A stretch of 64,000 nt of DNA, taken from assembly GCA_963693315.1 (NCBI GenBank), contig OY856186.1, positions 76,978,042 through 77,042,041 of the forward strand. The letters are read 5' to 3'. A program made the translations under genes and the position numbers. The notes beneath the pieces are model-generated. The model had not been told where the DNA came from. It searched no databases and saw only the letters and a list, made by a program, of their open reading frames with translations. Shown one piece after another: positions 12,963-24,504 of the stretch. The DNA is from Diogma glabrata (lineage: Eukaryota > Arthropoda > Insecta > Diptera > Cylindrotomidae). The stretch's first letter is position 1. The number at the start of each line of letters is the position of its first letter.

Positions 12963-13464
12963 TCGTTGCTATCGAATTTAAACTTAAATATTTTTTTCGT
13001 CGAATTATCACTAAATATCAGCAGACTTTTCAGGTGTGGTATGACAACAAAAGAAACAATTGACGATATATATGTCACTTATAACTTGTATTATATATAA
13101 TAAAATTAATACATACTTTGTTTAACAAAATGAAAATAGTATGTAATTTTTGAACAATTATTGTTATTAAAAAAGGAGTTAAAAGAACTTTTCTGAATAA
13201 GAAAAACAGAGTTTTTATATTATTTTGTCAAGATGGCGAGTCAATATCTCTCAAAAAAACAATGTGTAGTGTAATTCTGTTTTTAGTAAGATGGAGATAA
13301 ATTGACAGTATTTGCTATCAGGCAACACTTCTATTCCTTCCAACAAATTGCTATTTTAATTGTATGTTTCTGATACACAATTACGTTAAGTTTAAATATA
13401 TATAACGCAATACGATGCGTAGAGAAATTTCGTTTGTTATAATTAATTTTGTTGTATTTATCGC
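12963..13464. other. Inserted sequence between BEL integrase halves (right flank of the Gypsy element)
   Basis: No gene seen. On the minus strand the BEL integrase frame ends after SDNGSNVVGVNN and is followed by TTGTGGCGATAAATAC, which could be the TGT start of an LTR-like insertion. Its counterpart on the far side of the Gypsy element is 6565-6924. I found no clear target duplication for this older insertion. Confidence 0.4.
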
Positions 13465-13953
13465 CACAATTATTGACTCCAACGACATTTGAACCATTAT
13501 CTGAATATATATTTTCTGATTTCCCTCTTCTTGCAAAAAATCTTTTAAGAGCCGCTCAAAATGCTTCGCTTGTCATATCACTGACAAATCCCATGTGACA
13601 AGTCTTTGTTGCAAAACATACAAACAAACATGTGTACACTTTGACTTTGTTTCTGTTCCTTAATTTCTTTTCTCTTACAAAAAATGGACCACAATAATCT
13701 ATTCCAACTTTTATAAACGGTCTTGATTGTGTCACTCTATGTTGGGGCAGATTTCCCACTAAGTAGTTTTGACTCTCCAATGGCTTTGCTTTAAAACAGT
13801 TCATGCAGTGGCTTAACACTTTTTAACAACAATTTTTCCATTTACAGGCCAATAAGTTTCTCTGAACCCATTTAAAGTAGCAAGTGCACCACTATGAAAA
13901 TATTTAAGATGTTTTTCACGTACAATTAGTTCAGTTATATAATGGTTTTTTGG
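13430..13953 (-). pseudogene. BEL/Pao integrase, N-terminal and core part
   Basis: The minus strand reads HYITELIVREKHLKYFHSGA, then YWPVNGK, the zinc-finger cysteines CMNC, the core start VGIDYCGPF with its first Asp, KVYTCLFVCFATKTCH, and RFFARRG followed by SDNGSNVVGVNN with the second catalytic Asp. Two lesions are visible: a frame change near 13820 and a TGA after SDMTSEAF at about 13554-13556. The sequence stops within the core near 13465; the missing continuation (third acidic residue region and DUF5641) is at 5939-6564 in the same orientation. At its other end it is fused, within the word PKN/PKK near 13950, to an unrelated Gypsy protease relic. Confidence 0.85.
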
Positions 13954-14445
13954 GAAAATAATTGGGTAAAAAATTAATAGGCATTAACCTCGAATCTGAA
14001 CCAGGGTCAATTTTAAAACTTAAAGAAACATCATTTATAATTATATTTTCAAACCACCCTTTGTTATTTAAACTATCAATACTTTTGTGTGCTACTGTAA
14101 TAGAACTAATTTGCAAATCTGTTTCATCGTACTCATCAACATTTACTTCATTTATATTTTTCGCACGACAAAATTTTGTAAAATGATGCCTTTTGTGAGC
14201 GATTATAAAAAATGTGACGTTGAAATAAAATATTGGTTTTTGGCGTAAAGTATTTCTCAAACGCTTTAATGACGTCATCTAAATTTTCACGTTGGGTATC
14301 ATCTAAATCAAAAGTTTCAAAGATGTCGATGGCGTCTTCACCAACAATATTTAAAAAAATTGCAGTTTGTGTAGCTGCATCTTTTTTATCATGACCACTT
14401 GCTTTAAAGTAGATTTTAAATTGCATATAGATTTTTTTCCAATAA
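13935..14445 (-). pseudogene. Mag-like Gypsy gag-protease relic
   Basis: The minus strand encodes FKIYFKASGHDKKDA, then FLNIVGEDAIDIFETF and a VIKAFEKYFTPKTN block, typical of the capsid-like Gag of the Mag/Gypsy group. In another frame it gives FCRAKNINEV and a protease start WFENIIINDV followed by KIDPGSDSRLMP, where the catalytic D-T/S-G is decayed to DPGS. The two frames overlap around 14150-14280. The relic ends against BEL integrase near 13950 and its 5' side is interrupted at 14537-14552 by the SINE complex. Non-functional. Confidence 0.75.
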
Positions 14446-14671
14446 ATTTTTCACACAAATTCATTAACCAACTGCGCCATGATGTATCTTTTATTAAGTT
14501 ATCAAAATAAAACACTTACTTTTCGGGAACACAAACATATTTAATTAACTTTTGGATTTTTGAGATCAATTAAACTCAAGTAAGTAAAGAAGTAATTGGA
14601 ATATTTTCAATTCAAAGGTATGGTTTGAAGTTTCTCAGAAAAAAACTACAATTCACATTTTACGTGTTTCG

Positions 14672-14757
14672 GATCGGATTCGAACCTACCCTCGTCAGTG
14701 CCCAGCTCGAATCCTTGGGCAGACACGCTATCGATTACGCCGTTGAGGCGATGACAA
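14672..14757 (-). repeat. tRNA-derived SINE head (copy 1)
   Basis: On the minus strand a D-arm/box A-like GGCGTAATCGATAGCG is followed about 50 bp later by a perfect box B, GGTTCGAATCC, with plausible T-stem bases. The spacing fits an RNA polymerase III promoter of a tRNA-derived SINE. It is part of a longer repeat unit, so I do not call it a tRNA gene. Confidence 0.75.
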
Positions 14758-15187
14758 TTTCAAAGTTGAAACTTCTTCATCACTTAATTATTTTTTACTT
14801 AAGTTGAATTTTTCCACTGTCATTAGACTCCATATTATGGAAATGCTTTTACATTATATGGGAGTTTTTGCATTAAATTTCTAGACAATACTTTGTGTGA
14901 ATTCATAGAATGGGGAACATTTCTATTCTAATTAACATCCTAAGTCACGATTGTATAGTCATTATTGAGTGTTTCCAATCAATGTGAAATCAATGGCTGA
15001 CACTTGGTCAATTTGTAGTTCTATATGTATTAACATTAGACTACATTAAGGGAATTTAAATTTTATTTTGGATTTTTGAGATCAATTAAACTCAAGTAAG
15101 TAAAGAAGTAATTGGAATATTTTCAATTCAAAGGTATGGTTTGAAGTTTCTCAGAAAAAAACTACAATTCACATTTTACGTGTTTCG

Positions 15188-15273
15188 GATCGGATTCGAA
15201 CCTACCCTCGTCAGTGCCCAGCTCGAATCCTTGGGCAGACACGCTATCGATTACGCCGTTGAGGCGATGACAA
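15188..15273 (-). repeat. tRNA-derived SINE head (copy 2)
   Basis: Same sequence as 14672-14757, 516 bp further on. The third, inverted copy at 15419-15450 retains only the box B half, on the plus strand. Confidence 0.75.
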
Positions 15274-15795
15274 TTTCAAAGTTGAAACTTCTTCATCACT
15301 TAATTATTTTTTACTTAAGTTGAATTTTTCCACTGTCATTAGACTCCATATTATGGAAATGCTTTTACATTATATGGGAGTTTTTGCATTAAATTTCTAG
15401 ACAATACTTTGTGTGAATTGTGACGAGGGTAGGTTCGAATCCGATCCGAAACACGTAAAATGAGAATTGTAGTTTTTTTCTGAGAAACTTCAAACCATAC
15501 CTTTGAATTGAAAATATTCCAATTACTTCTTTACTTACTTGAGTTTAATTGATCTTAAAAATCCAAAATAAAATTTAAATTCCCTTAATGTAGTCTAATG
15601 TTAATACATATAGAACTACAAATTGACCAAGTGTCAGCCATTGATTTCACATTGATTGGAAACAATCAATAATGACTATACAATCGTGACTTAGGATGTT
15701 AATTAGAATAGAAATGTTCCCCATTCTATGAATTCACACAAAGTATTGTCTAGAAATTTAATGCAAAAACTCCCATATAATATTTAATTAACTTT

Positions 15796-16107
15796 ATAAA
15801 GTACAATGCGCTATCATGAGCATTCATGATGCGTGTGTGTTAGACTTATATTTTTTAGGTCTGTTGTGTTGTTTGTCATTTCATTTTAAAGGGTGTTTCA
15901 CATTAACTTATTTATTTTTAAAGTATCTACGCAACAGTGGATTATATAAAATGGAGATTTTTTATAATTATATACAACGTGTTACTTCATGAACTTTTTA
16001 GATTTAATTGGCTAAACGTTAACATCGATATATTAAAAATTTATTAATGCTGATCGCAACCAACACTTTATTATAATCTATGTTAAAGCTAGCTCGCCAC
16101 AACTTCG
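15796..16107. other. AT-rich non-coding stretch, probably 5' region of the Mag-like relic
   Basis: No gene. By position (5' of the relic gag on the minus strand, on the far side of the SINE insertion) it may include leader or LTR sequence of that relic, but I see no matching LTR. Confidence 0.35.
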
Positions 16108-17300
16108 TTATTTAAATTTTGAGAGCGTAAGTATATACTTGGTCCATATATACATGATTTGTATATTATAAGGTTCATTAACAATTATGTTTTTTTCAAA
16201 TTTTATATTGGTCAAATGATTTAAAATTTTCTTGTACGAAATCCGCGCCGTATGAATGTGAATTGGCACCGATTCATCCCAATGCAACTTCTCAATTTTC
16301 CATAACTCTTTCGTAATCATTTTGGCTTTGACTATTATTGGACCTAACAAACCAATTAGATTGGATCGAAAAGTTGAGAAATTTTGGGGTGAAATAGTTC
16401 GTTTGCTAACTTTTAAATTACTTTCGCTACGAAATGAATATAAAATAAAATCATTTCTAGAATCCAATTCCCAATGTCTTAATGATCATTGCGTCATTTG
16501 AGAATAACTTAATATTTTCTGAACTTTGTGGTAATGGTTCTAGCCTGTTCACATTATTGGATGACCATTTTCTTAGATTAAACCCACCACGGCACAACAA
16601 CTTTTGTATTTCGTTCCGCCGCTTAGTAGCCCCTGACACTGATTTTGCACCCGTGATTAGATCATCAATATAAAAGTCTCTTTTGACAACTTGGGATGCA
16701 ACAGCAAATGATTCAGATTCATCCTTAGCTAATTGGTGTAATGTTCTAACCGATAAAAAGGTAGATGGCTTTGATCCAAACATTACTACTTTGATCTTAA
16801 AGGTTCATCAGGATTATTGCTCCATAGAATGACTTGATATAAACAATCTTCATCATAAACCATAAACATACGATAATGTTTTTCTATATCAGCTATCAGA
16901 ACTATGGGATGTGTTCGAAACCTGACTAAAACTGAATACAACTCTTCTTCAATATTGGGACCAACAAACAGAATGTCATTTAATGAAACCCCTGACCGTT
17001 GATTTTGCTGATCCGTCAAACACAACTCTTAATTTGTTGGTGACACTTGAATTTTTCACCACTGCATGATGAGGAAGATAATTTTTAACCATCATACTAC
17101 CAGACGGAATTTCAACCATCTGGCCCAAGTCAATAAAATCTTTAATACATTTAGAATATTCTCTTTTTAACTCTGGGTTGTTATGTAGCTTGCATTCAAG
17201 AGCAAGAAATCTTTTCTTTACGAGTTCAAACGATTGGACCAAATTAGGTTTATTTTTGTTAAAGGGCAGTTTTACAATATACTGACCAGCTAAATCGCGT
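16108..17300 (-). pseudogene. BEL/Pao reverse transcriptase and start of RNase H region
   Basis: Successive minus-strand frames give YLPHHAVVKNSSVTNKLRVV followed by FDGSAKS, then VGPNIEEELYSVLVRFR, IVLIADIEKHYR, the LSVRTLHQLA block, catalytic YIDDL at about 16661-16672, GGFNLRKWSSN, and GLLGPIIVKAKMI with KLHWDESVP. This is the normal BEL/Pao order. Frame changes occur near 16460, 16785 and 16980-17025. The homology fades after NIQI near 16135, where the RNase H domain should begin, and the next BEL sequence (integrase) starts at 13953. RNase H is therefore missing, replaced by the Gypsy relic and SINE complex. Non-functional. Confidence 0.87.
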
Positions 17301-17739
17301 TCACTGTGTCCTGATAGAATTTTTCCACAAAAGCATCTTCATTTGATACATACTTTCTCTCTGGCATCTCTTCTATTTTACAAAATATTTCCATTTGATT
17401 TTTGAGAGATGTTAAGGATACATTACAAAATGATTTGGTTTGACGTTAATGGGCATCAAGTTTACCAGAAATGATCCAACCCAATTTTGTTTTTTGTAAC
17501 TTAACTTTAAACTCATTGACCTCTTGACCTTGACATTGACCTCTTGTCCAACACAAAATAAATCTCCGTACAACTCAGCGCCTATTAAGGTATCGATTTT
17601 GGGCTCGTTTATAAAATTCTGGATCAGCTAACTTTATGTTTTGTGGAATATTTAAAAACTGACGATTTACATACTGCATAGGAAGTACATCGCAAATACG
17701 AGGTGCAACTAAAAATTCTAATTGTTCGCTATATTATGA

Positions 17740-18120
17740 ATGTTTGGAATATATCACGGTATCAATTTTGTGCTTAATGGGTGTTTCTATCAAATTAAAG
17801 CCTTCAACGGGAATGTTTACATTTTTTTATGACAAATCTAAAGACCGAGCAAATTCTTCTGTCATGAAAGTATTCATCGAACCCGAATCTAACAATACTC
17901 TTTCTTCTTTTTTAACACTATTATTATCTTTTATATTAATAACAGCAGTTCCCAATAAAATCTGCGTATTTGATGTATCTTGAAGACTTAGTGAATTAAA
18001 ATTTACTTGGGCGGTTGATTCTATTGGACTTACTATTGATTCCGTTTGTGGTTCAGCTTCCAAATGCAATAAAATATTGTGTCTTCATTTACATTTCCTA
18101 CATGCTAGAGTGCTAGACCA
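17740..18120 (-). pseudogene. BEL/Pao aspartic protease relic
   Basis: The minus strand reads QILLGTAVINIKD, then RVLLDSGSMNTFMTEEFA, the D-S-G catalytic region of BEL/Pao proteases, between the Gag zinc knuckle (18123-18164) and the reverse transcriptase. The 80-residue frame is open but is isolated from both neighbours by frameshifts. Confidence 0.8.
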
Positions 18121-18720
18121 TTACAATCATTACTACTGTGTCCTTTACGAAGACAATTGAAACATAGTTTTTCTGTTCTTACAAAATTTTCCCTTTCTTG
18201 AACGGACAACTTCAACAACAAATTTTTCACAGGAATATATCTTGTGACCATCTCTACAGTAGTTAAAAAAATCTGGTTTATTAAAATTACAAAAACTCTT
18301 TGTCTATAAGGTCTGTTTAATGCTTGGTTGTTCTAGTTTATGCTAGGATTATTAGAGGTCGTAGCTTCTAGCACCGGGCAACGATCACGCATAAAGGTTA
18401 GTAAAAATTCAAACTTTGGCATAGTAGTACCAGGAGACGATTTTTCCCATTCCATATGCGTGACTCTATTAATTTTACAAGTTAAAACGTAAATTAAAAT
18501 TGAGTCCCAAGAATTTACGGGTTCACCCAATGCATTGAGATTAAATGAGATTGAAAATTGTCAAGCAAGCTTCTTAAATTAACAGGCGATTCTTTTGTGA
18601 CAGGAGGTAATTCCATTAATGATTTTATGTGACTCTGAGTTATATCTCGCATGCTTTATAATTTGGTATACCTCAAAACGACTAATTAAATTGGTTAATG
18701 TGCTACCTAAAACGGACAAA
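18121..18720 (-). pseudogene. BEL/Pao gag relic with CCHC zinc knuckle
   Basis: Minus-strand frames give HIKSLMELPPVTKESPVNLR, then ALGEPVNSWDSILIYVL with EWEKSSPG, blocks shared by BEL/Pao Gag C-terminal halves. A cysteine-rich segment ends with a perfect CCHC knuckle CFNCLRKGHSSNDC at 18123-18164. Several frame changes are needed to connect them. This is the 5'-most recognisable part of the BEL element whose pol continues to 5939. The N-terminal Gag and the 5' LTR are not recognisable between 18720 and the palindrome. Confidence 0.82.
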
Positions 18721-19229
18721 AAAATATTTAATTATGTGTTCCATAATTTTGAATATTTACAAAAATGATGATCACTATTAAAGAGGTGTATGTGTCGAAC
18801 TCTTTAGCTAAATCAAAAACTATATTAAAAAAACATGCCCCAATCCAGAGAGTGAAAAAAATCATAAACTAAATCACACACAAAAAAAATGTTTGACATG
18901 CTTGAATTTTAATTCCTTTTCTAGACCCACAATTACCTTTAAAGAAAAACAAACTTAATTTTCTACAGTCAAACAAACTAACAGTGCCATCTGTACTTGT
19001 ATATTTGATATATTCTATTTTGATATATTTCCACCTCAAATTCAAAATATAAAAATTAAAACAAAACTTTGTGAATAAATGTTTTTGATTAAATAGTTTT
19101 TTGTTTATTTTTTTTATTAAAATTAAATAAATATTGTTTTTAAGTTTTTCTATTAAATAAGTGCCTGTGATTATATTTTGTATTTTTAGATTTTATTTTA
19201 CATTTTTAATTAAACGATTGGAAATTCTA
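18721..19229. other. AT-rich stretch without recognisable features
   Basis: Expected position of the BEL 5' leader and LTR, but I see no leader motif and no LTR pair. Confidence 0.4.
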
Positions 19230-20240
19230 TATATGAGCAATTTCACGCAAGTTCAGCAAATTTTTGGGAAATTTTGACTTGACCCCTTTTAATTTTGGTT
19301 AGTTTTTGTTTATAGATAGTCTTTCATAAATAAAAAATATAAGTTCTCTTAGAATTTTTTTTTCGACCAGGGGTCTTCACAGGGTGCCCCTCAATTTTTT
19401 GTTATTTTGTGATGTGAGTGCATTTTGACGAGCGATTGTAGAAAAACTACTGAATCGATTTTCATAAATGATATGTCGTTGAATAGGTATTAGAACAAAG
19501 TTTTTAAAAATGTACACTGTTAATTTTTGGAAATAATTTTTAACGGTGTAACATAAGAAAAAAACGGTGTAATTGAAAAAAAGATGGCATAGCCTCTTTT
19601 TTTTTTTTTTTAAACTAAATTGAAGCTTATTTTATATCTAACCACTTGTGAAAGTTGAGGACACGCGTTATTTTTTGTTTTAAAGATAAAATTCGTTGTG
19701 CATATGACTGTCGGGAATCAGTTTTTTTTGTTCTGAAGGAAAATTATAAAAATGACGTTATAAACTAAGAGATATTTTTTTTATGCTAAATATCAAATAT
19801 TTTATTATTAGATGAACTTTTTAAAATATTATAAAAATTATATATGTAGTACAATAAATAAAATAAATACAATTGTTAAAAATGATTTACTTATTTTACA
19901 AACAGAAGTTTCTTTTGAATAGGAAAGTACTTCTGCAATTATTTTCTTTGTATTAGATGGCATAAAAAATGAAATGTTTATTTATCACTTTTAGTAATCA
20001 CTTGTCACTCTTATAAAAAATAATTTGACAGTCTTGACTGCAAACAAAAAAGCCGTATAAACAACTAAATCTATTTAGGAACTTTTGACTGGAGAAGTAT
20101 TATGTTCGTATTATGTTGTTATGGAATCATAAAGTAAAAGATTGTTTTTCAACATTAAATTACAAATATTTTATTATTGAATAAACTTTTTAAAATATCA
20201 TACAAATTATATATGTGAAAATAAATATAGTTATTAAACA

Positions 20241-20630
20241 TTATTTACTTATTTTACATTCAAAAGTTTCTTTTGAGTTGGAAAACATTTTTGCATTTAT
20301 TGTCTTAGTATCTACTGGTACAAAAGAATGAAATTTTTGAGTTCCACTTATAGTAATCGCATTTTTATATCGATTTTGTAATTTTTCTTTTGTTAATTGA
20401 TATTCATTTTTATCGGCGTATCCAAAGTTCATGGTAGATTCCCATTTTAAAGCCCATTCGAAAAGTTTTTTTGGTGTATCAATAATATTATCTTCGCTCG
20501 CCATACTATAACGGTGTGCAGCACGCTTCAGTGTACCACCAATTCCATCACAAGGTCCCTTTCCATGGCTGGTAGCATGAAAATGCCATTCAGCGTCAAC
20601 CTTAAAGTCTTCTTTATGGTGGCATAAGTT
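20241..20630 (-). pseudogene. Transposon-type protein C-terminal fragment, left arm
   Basis: The minus strand is open from about 20630 (CHHKEDFKVDAEWHF) through HATSHGKGPCDGIGGTLKRA to a stop at 20241, ending FHSFVPVDTKT and KMFSNSKETFECKISK. The block AEWHFxATSHGKGxCDGIGGTxKR recurs in a widespread group of uncharacterised animal proteins that behave like transposon genes; I cannot name the superfamily with confidence. This arm keeps about ten more residues at the inner end than the right arm. The N-terminal part, probably with the catalytic core, is missing, so it cannot be an active transposase. Confidence 0.7.
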
Positions 20631-20640
20631 AATTAGTTAA

Positions 20641-21006
20641 TTTAAGGTTGACGCTGAATGGCATTTTCATGCTACCAGCCATGGAAAGGGACCTTGTGAT
20701 GGAATTGGTGGTACACTGAAGCGTGCTGCACACCGTTATAGTATGGCGAGCGAAGATAATATTATTGATACACCAAAAAAACTTTTCGAATGGGCTTTAA
20801 AATGGGAATCTACCATGAACTTTGGATACGCCGATAAAAATGAATATCAATTAACAAAAGAAAAATTACAAAATCGATATAAAAATGCGATTACTATAAG
20901 TGGAACTCAAAAATTTCATTCTTTTGTACCAGTAGATACTAAGACAATAAATGCAAAAATGTTTTCCAACTCAAAAGAAACTTTTGAATGTAAAATAAGT
21001 AAATAA
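20641..21006 (+). pseudogene. Transposon-type protein C-terminal fragment, right arm
   Basis: Mirror copy of the left-arm fragment. The frame begins after a TAA in the spacer (about 20635), reads KVDAEWHFHATSHGKG and ends with TAA at 21006. The part after the only ATG (20743) has the same 87 residues as in the left arm, so neither arm has gained a coding lesion there. There is no promoter or start region; it is a fragment. Confidence 0.7.
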
Positions 21007-22008
21007 TGTTTAATAACTATATTTATTTTCACATATATAATTTGTATGATATTTTAAAAAGTTTATTCAATAATAAAATATTTGTAATTTAATGTTGAAA
21101 AACAATCTTTTACTTTATGATTCCATAATAACATAATACGAACATAATACTTCTCCAGTCAAAAGTTCCTAAATAGATTTAGTTGTTTATACGGCTTTTT
21201 TGTTTGCAGTCAAGACTGTCAAATTATTTTTTATAAGAGTGACAAGTGATTACTAAAAGTGATAAATAAACATTTCATTTTTTATGCCATCTAATACAAA
21301 GAAAATAATTGCAGAAGTGCTTTCCTATTCAAAAGAAACTTCTGTTTGTAAAATAAGTAAATCATTTTTAACAATTGTATTTATTTTATTTATTGTACTA
21401 CATATATAATTTTTATAATATTTTAAAAAGTTCATCTAATAATAAAATATTTGATATTTAGCATAAAAAAAATATCTCTTAGTTTATAACGCCATTTTTA
21501 TAATTTTCCTTCAGAACAAAAAAAACTGATTCCCGACAGTCATATGCACAACGAATTTTATCTTTAAAACAAAAAATAACGCGTGTCCTCAACTTTCACA
21601 AGTGGTTAGATATAAAATAAGCTTCAATTTAGTTTAAAAAAAAAAAAAAAGAGGCTATGCCATCTTTTTTTCAATTACACCGTTTTTTTCTTATGTTACA
21701 CCGTTAAAAATTATTTCAAAAAATTAACAGTGTACATTTTTAAAAACTTTGTTCTAATACCTATTCAACGACATATCATTTATGAAAATCGATTCAGTAG
21801 TTTTTCTACAATCGCTCGTCAAAATGCACTCACATCACAAAATAACAAAAAATTGAGGGGCACCCTGTGAAGACCCCTGGTCGAAAAAAAAAATTCTAAG
21901 AGAACTTGTATTTTTTATTTATCAAGGACTATCTATAAACAAAAAATAATCAAAATTAAAAGGGGTCAACTCAAAACGTTGTTGAATCTTCGTGAAATTG
22001 CTCATATA

Positions 22009-23390
22009 CATTTATTAATTTGAAAACAATATTTAAATATTATATTTACAAATAAACAAATTTATTGTGAAAATAAAACGGTGGCTTTATTAAATTTTTC
22101 GCCTAAACATTATCCATATGGATTAATCTATACAAAAAAAAAATATAGTAAAAATTCGACGATAAATTTACAAATTTATATATTTAGAACTTAAATAAAA
22201 ACTTATTACAAAATTATTAAAATAAAATGTAAATTTGGTTTTTACAAATATAATGAAAAATTTTACATCAATATTGTTAATGAGTTTCGTTTGTCAATTA
22301 TATTAGTTTAAAAAAATTTTTTTTTGTTTTACATAAATTACTTTTATTAAGATTACAATATTATAATGTCTGAGTAAGTTATTAATTAATACATATAAAC
22401 ATTTTTGATTAGTAATTAATTATTTGTAATAGTTCATATTAAAATGAGATCTAAATGAAGAATGTTAATAAATATTGTAAGAAATAAAAATAAGAAAAAC
22501 AAAAGTGTCATTCAAAATAATAATAAAAATACTTTTAATTAATAAATTAATGATAAAAACAAAATAAACAATCATACATTTTTAAATAATTTTGTTTTGT
22601 TTTTTTTTTTTTCTATTATTTTAGATTGGTTGATTTGTATTTTTCTAAAAGGGTTGAAATTTTTCAGATCAATATACTCAAAACAACACAGTTATAAACC
22701 AAAGGTGATATAGTATATAACGATTTGATGATATAGTATATAACGTTTTAGAGCGAATTTTAGACCTTAAAGATAATGGTAATGAGGCTTGTTAAAATTG
22801 TTTGATTTAGTAAGCTAAGAGAATTAGATCTTAAGAAGAAGCTAGAAAAATGGAATTGTTAATGTCAACAACCAACAAGAAATAGTTGTAGTCTAGTAAG
22901 AGACAAATCGTGTTGCACACTCTTCCTACATGCCCTAAATAAAAAACGCTTGGATAATAAACTTTTACAAATATCTACGTCTTGCAATAAAAGAGTTAAT
23001 AACATGTACAATTTAATTCAACAGTTGGAACATGAACGATTTAAAACTGTAGAATCAAAGAAAGTTATAGCATAAGATATACCAATGGCGAATTCAACAT
23101 ATGATGGCACCGCATTATTCAGAGCACTAACAGCCTACAAAAATAATTGATAAGGAAATGACAGTTATACTACAATAACAAACCTACCTCTATTAATAAA
23201 TTGTAAACAAACGTGAATATAATTTCTTCTTCCATTATCGGTTACGATTCACTAGAACATAAACCACTACCATGTTTATATACGTGATGTTATTAGCTAT
23301 TAAGTCAACAAAAAAGGAATATAAAAGTTATGTTGTAAAATAAAAGTGAAACGCAAAAAAAAACAAATTAAATTTATCAACTATAAACAT
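22009..23390. other. AT-rich stretch, no gene
   Basis: About 1.4 kb dominated by A/T runs. A short tandem repeat (gatatagtatataacg, two copies) lies at about 22708-22745. Nothing else stands out. Confidence 0.5.
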
Positions 23391-23415
23391 TGGTCCTTCA
23401 AGCCGGATAATAAAT
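23391..23415 (+). promoter_or_regulatory. BEL/Pao-type leader motif, plus strand
   Basis: TTGGTCCTTCAAGCCGGATA resembles the leader at 2386-2410 with two differences, in the opposite orientation. No gag follows, so it would be a solo relic. Confidence 0.35.
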
Positions 23416-23814
23416 GAAAAAGATGACAGATTATTTATTTATTTATAGTATAGACTTATTTGAATAAGAAACTTATTATTATTAAATCAAAAATATTATA
23501 AAATTAATTGATGCCGTGTATCAAGTCTTCATAGCACAAATAATCAACTTAAGTATTCAGCATTCTTGTGAAATCCAAATCTCACCTATTCAATCAGGGG
23601 CAAAAACAAGAGACAGGATCAACCAAATGCCATAGGTAACCATTGACACTAACCGAATCCTAATCCTAAACTTACACATAGAGTATCCTAAATTAACATA
23701 ATCACATTTCATTATATGTGTTATTATGGTTTTCCATACTATTGTGTGTTTTTGTCACTTTTGAATTAAAATGCAATTCCATTATCTTAACAATCAGCTT
23801 AATATGCAATTTCA

Positions 23815-24252
23815 TTATCTTGATGGCAAAAATATTCGAAAACAAGTTCCTTTGGGGTGTAATCTTAATCTCAATTCAAGAGGTATGGCATTGTAAACAA
23901 ATGAACCATAAACAAAAAAGGATTTGTTGTTAACACTTGTACAATTTCTAGGTGTAAGGTGATTCAGTCTATTACTAGTACCAGTCAAAAACCTATTAAA
24001 GAGGTAAGATGGGCAATGCAAGGAAACGATCTTATGCATCAAGATACACATACGATATTTGAAATTTCTTTTTAAGGAACAGCCTAAGAATGATTTTGAG
24101 TAGTGAGAGTTCGAGGCAAATCGATTAACGCCAAGGATAAGATTACTTAAATAATAGAAATACATATGACCAAAGACTAGTGGAGAAGAATAATAATCAA
24201 CGATAAGACAACACCAGCAGAGGTCACCATGCTGGAGCATAATATCGAACAA
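23815..24252 (-). pseudogene. Non-LTR retrotransposon reverse transcriptase C-terminal end
   Basis: A 145-residue minus-strand frame contains RNFKYRMCILMHKI, LFNRFLTGTSNRLNHL, then FFVYGSFVYNAIPLELRLRL and KGTCFRIF. This is the usual tail of CR1/Jockey/RTE-type reverse transcriptases, where a short helical domain is followed by an F/Y-x-WN-x-LP-like motif (here YNAIPLEL). The catalytic YADD region is not present, consistent with 5' truncation. It is tail-to-head with a different non-LTR relic at 24505. Confidence 0.7.
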
Positions 24253-24504
24253 AATTATTACTGTATGCGGTAAACAAACTATCTACAACGAAATTCAAAT
24301 TAGCGCAGCGATGAGAAAGCTATCGAAGTTCTTCAATAAAATGATTGGATTTTCAAACCAGAGCACATTTCAAATAACAATAAAAACCCATAATTCACTA
24401 TTAAAATTGCCGCAAATATCACAATAAAATAAAATAAAAACTGGCACACACCACCCTCCTTTCTAACCACAGACCCTCCTTTCTGTTCAACAAAAAAGAT
24501 ACCT

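Larger units (their letters stand above)
14537..15795. mobile_element. 1.23-kb SINE-containing direct/inverted repeat complex with 16-bp target duplication
   Basis: The interval 14553-15779 is flanked by perfect copies of ATATTTAATTAACTTT (14537-14552 and 15780-15795). Inside are a 516-bp unit (about 14551-15066), a second direct copy cut off at about 15418, and an inverted third copy from 15419 to 15779. Two of the copies contain a complete tRNA-like head; the inverted copy starts within it. The flanking repeat implies that the whole complex arrived as one insertion, or that later duplication and inversion occurred inside an inserted element. Confidence 0.8.
19230..22008. repeat. 2.8-kb near-perfect palindrome (dimeric foldback of a DNA-transposon end)
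   Basis: Arms of about 1.38 kb (19230-20608 and about 20640-22008) are reverse complements around a 30-bp centre. Both outer ends read TATATGAGCAATTTCACG inward. The next 40 bp differ clearly between arms, while the rest differs only at scattered bases. Each arm carries the same gene end, read outward from the centre. No target duplication is visible. It could be a head-to-head dimer of a transposon 3' half, a template-switch product or an assembly artefact. Confidence 0.88.

Noticed and set aside
14672..14757. Possible functional tRNA gene
   Set aside because: The anticodon region does not fold convincingly, and the same sequence recurs as part of a 516-bp repeat; a tRNA-derived SINE explains it better.
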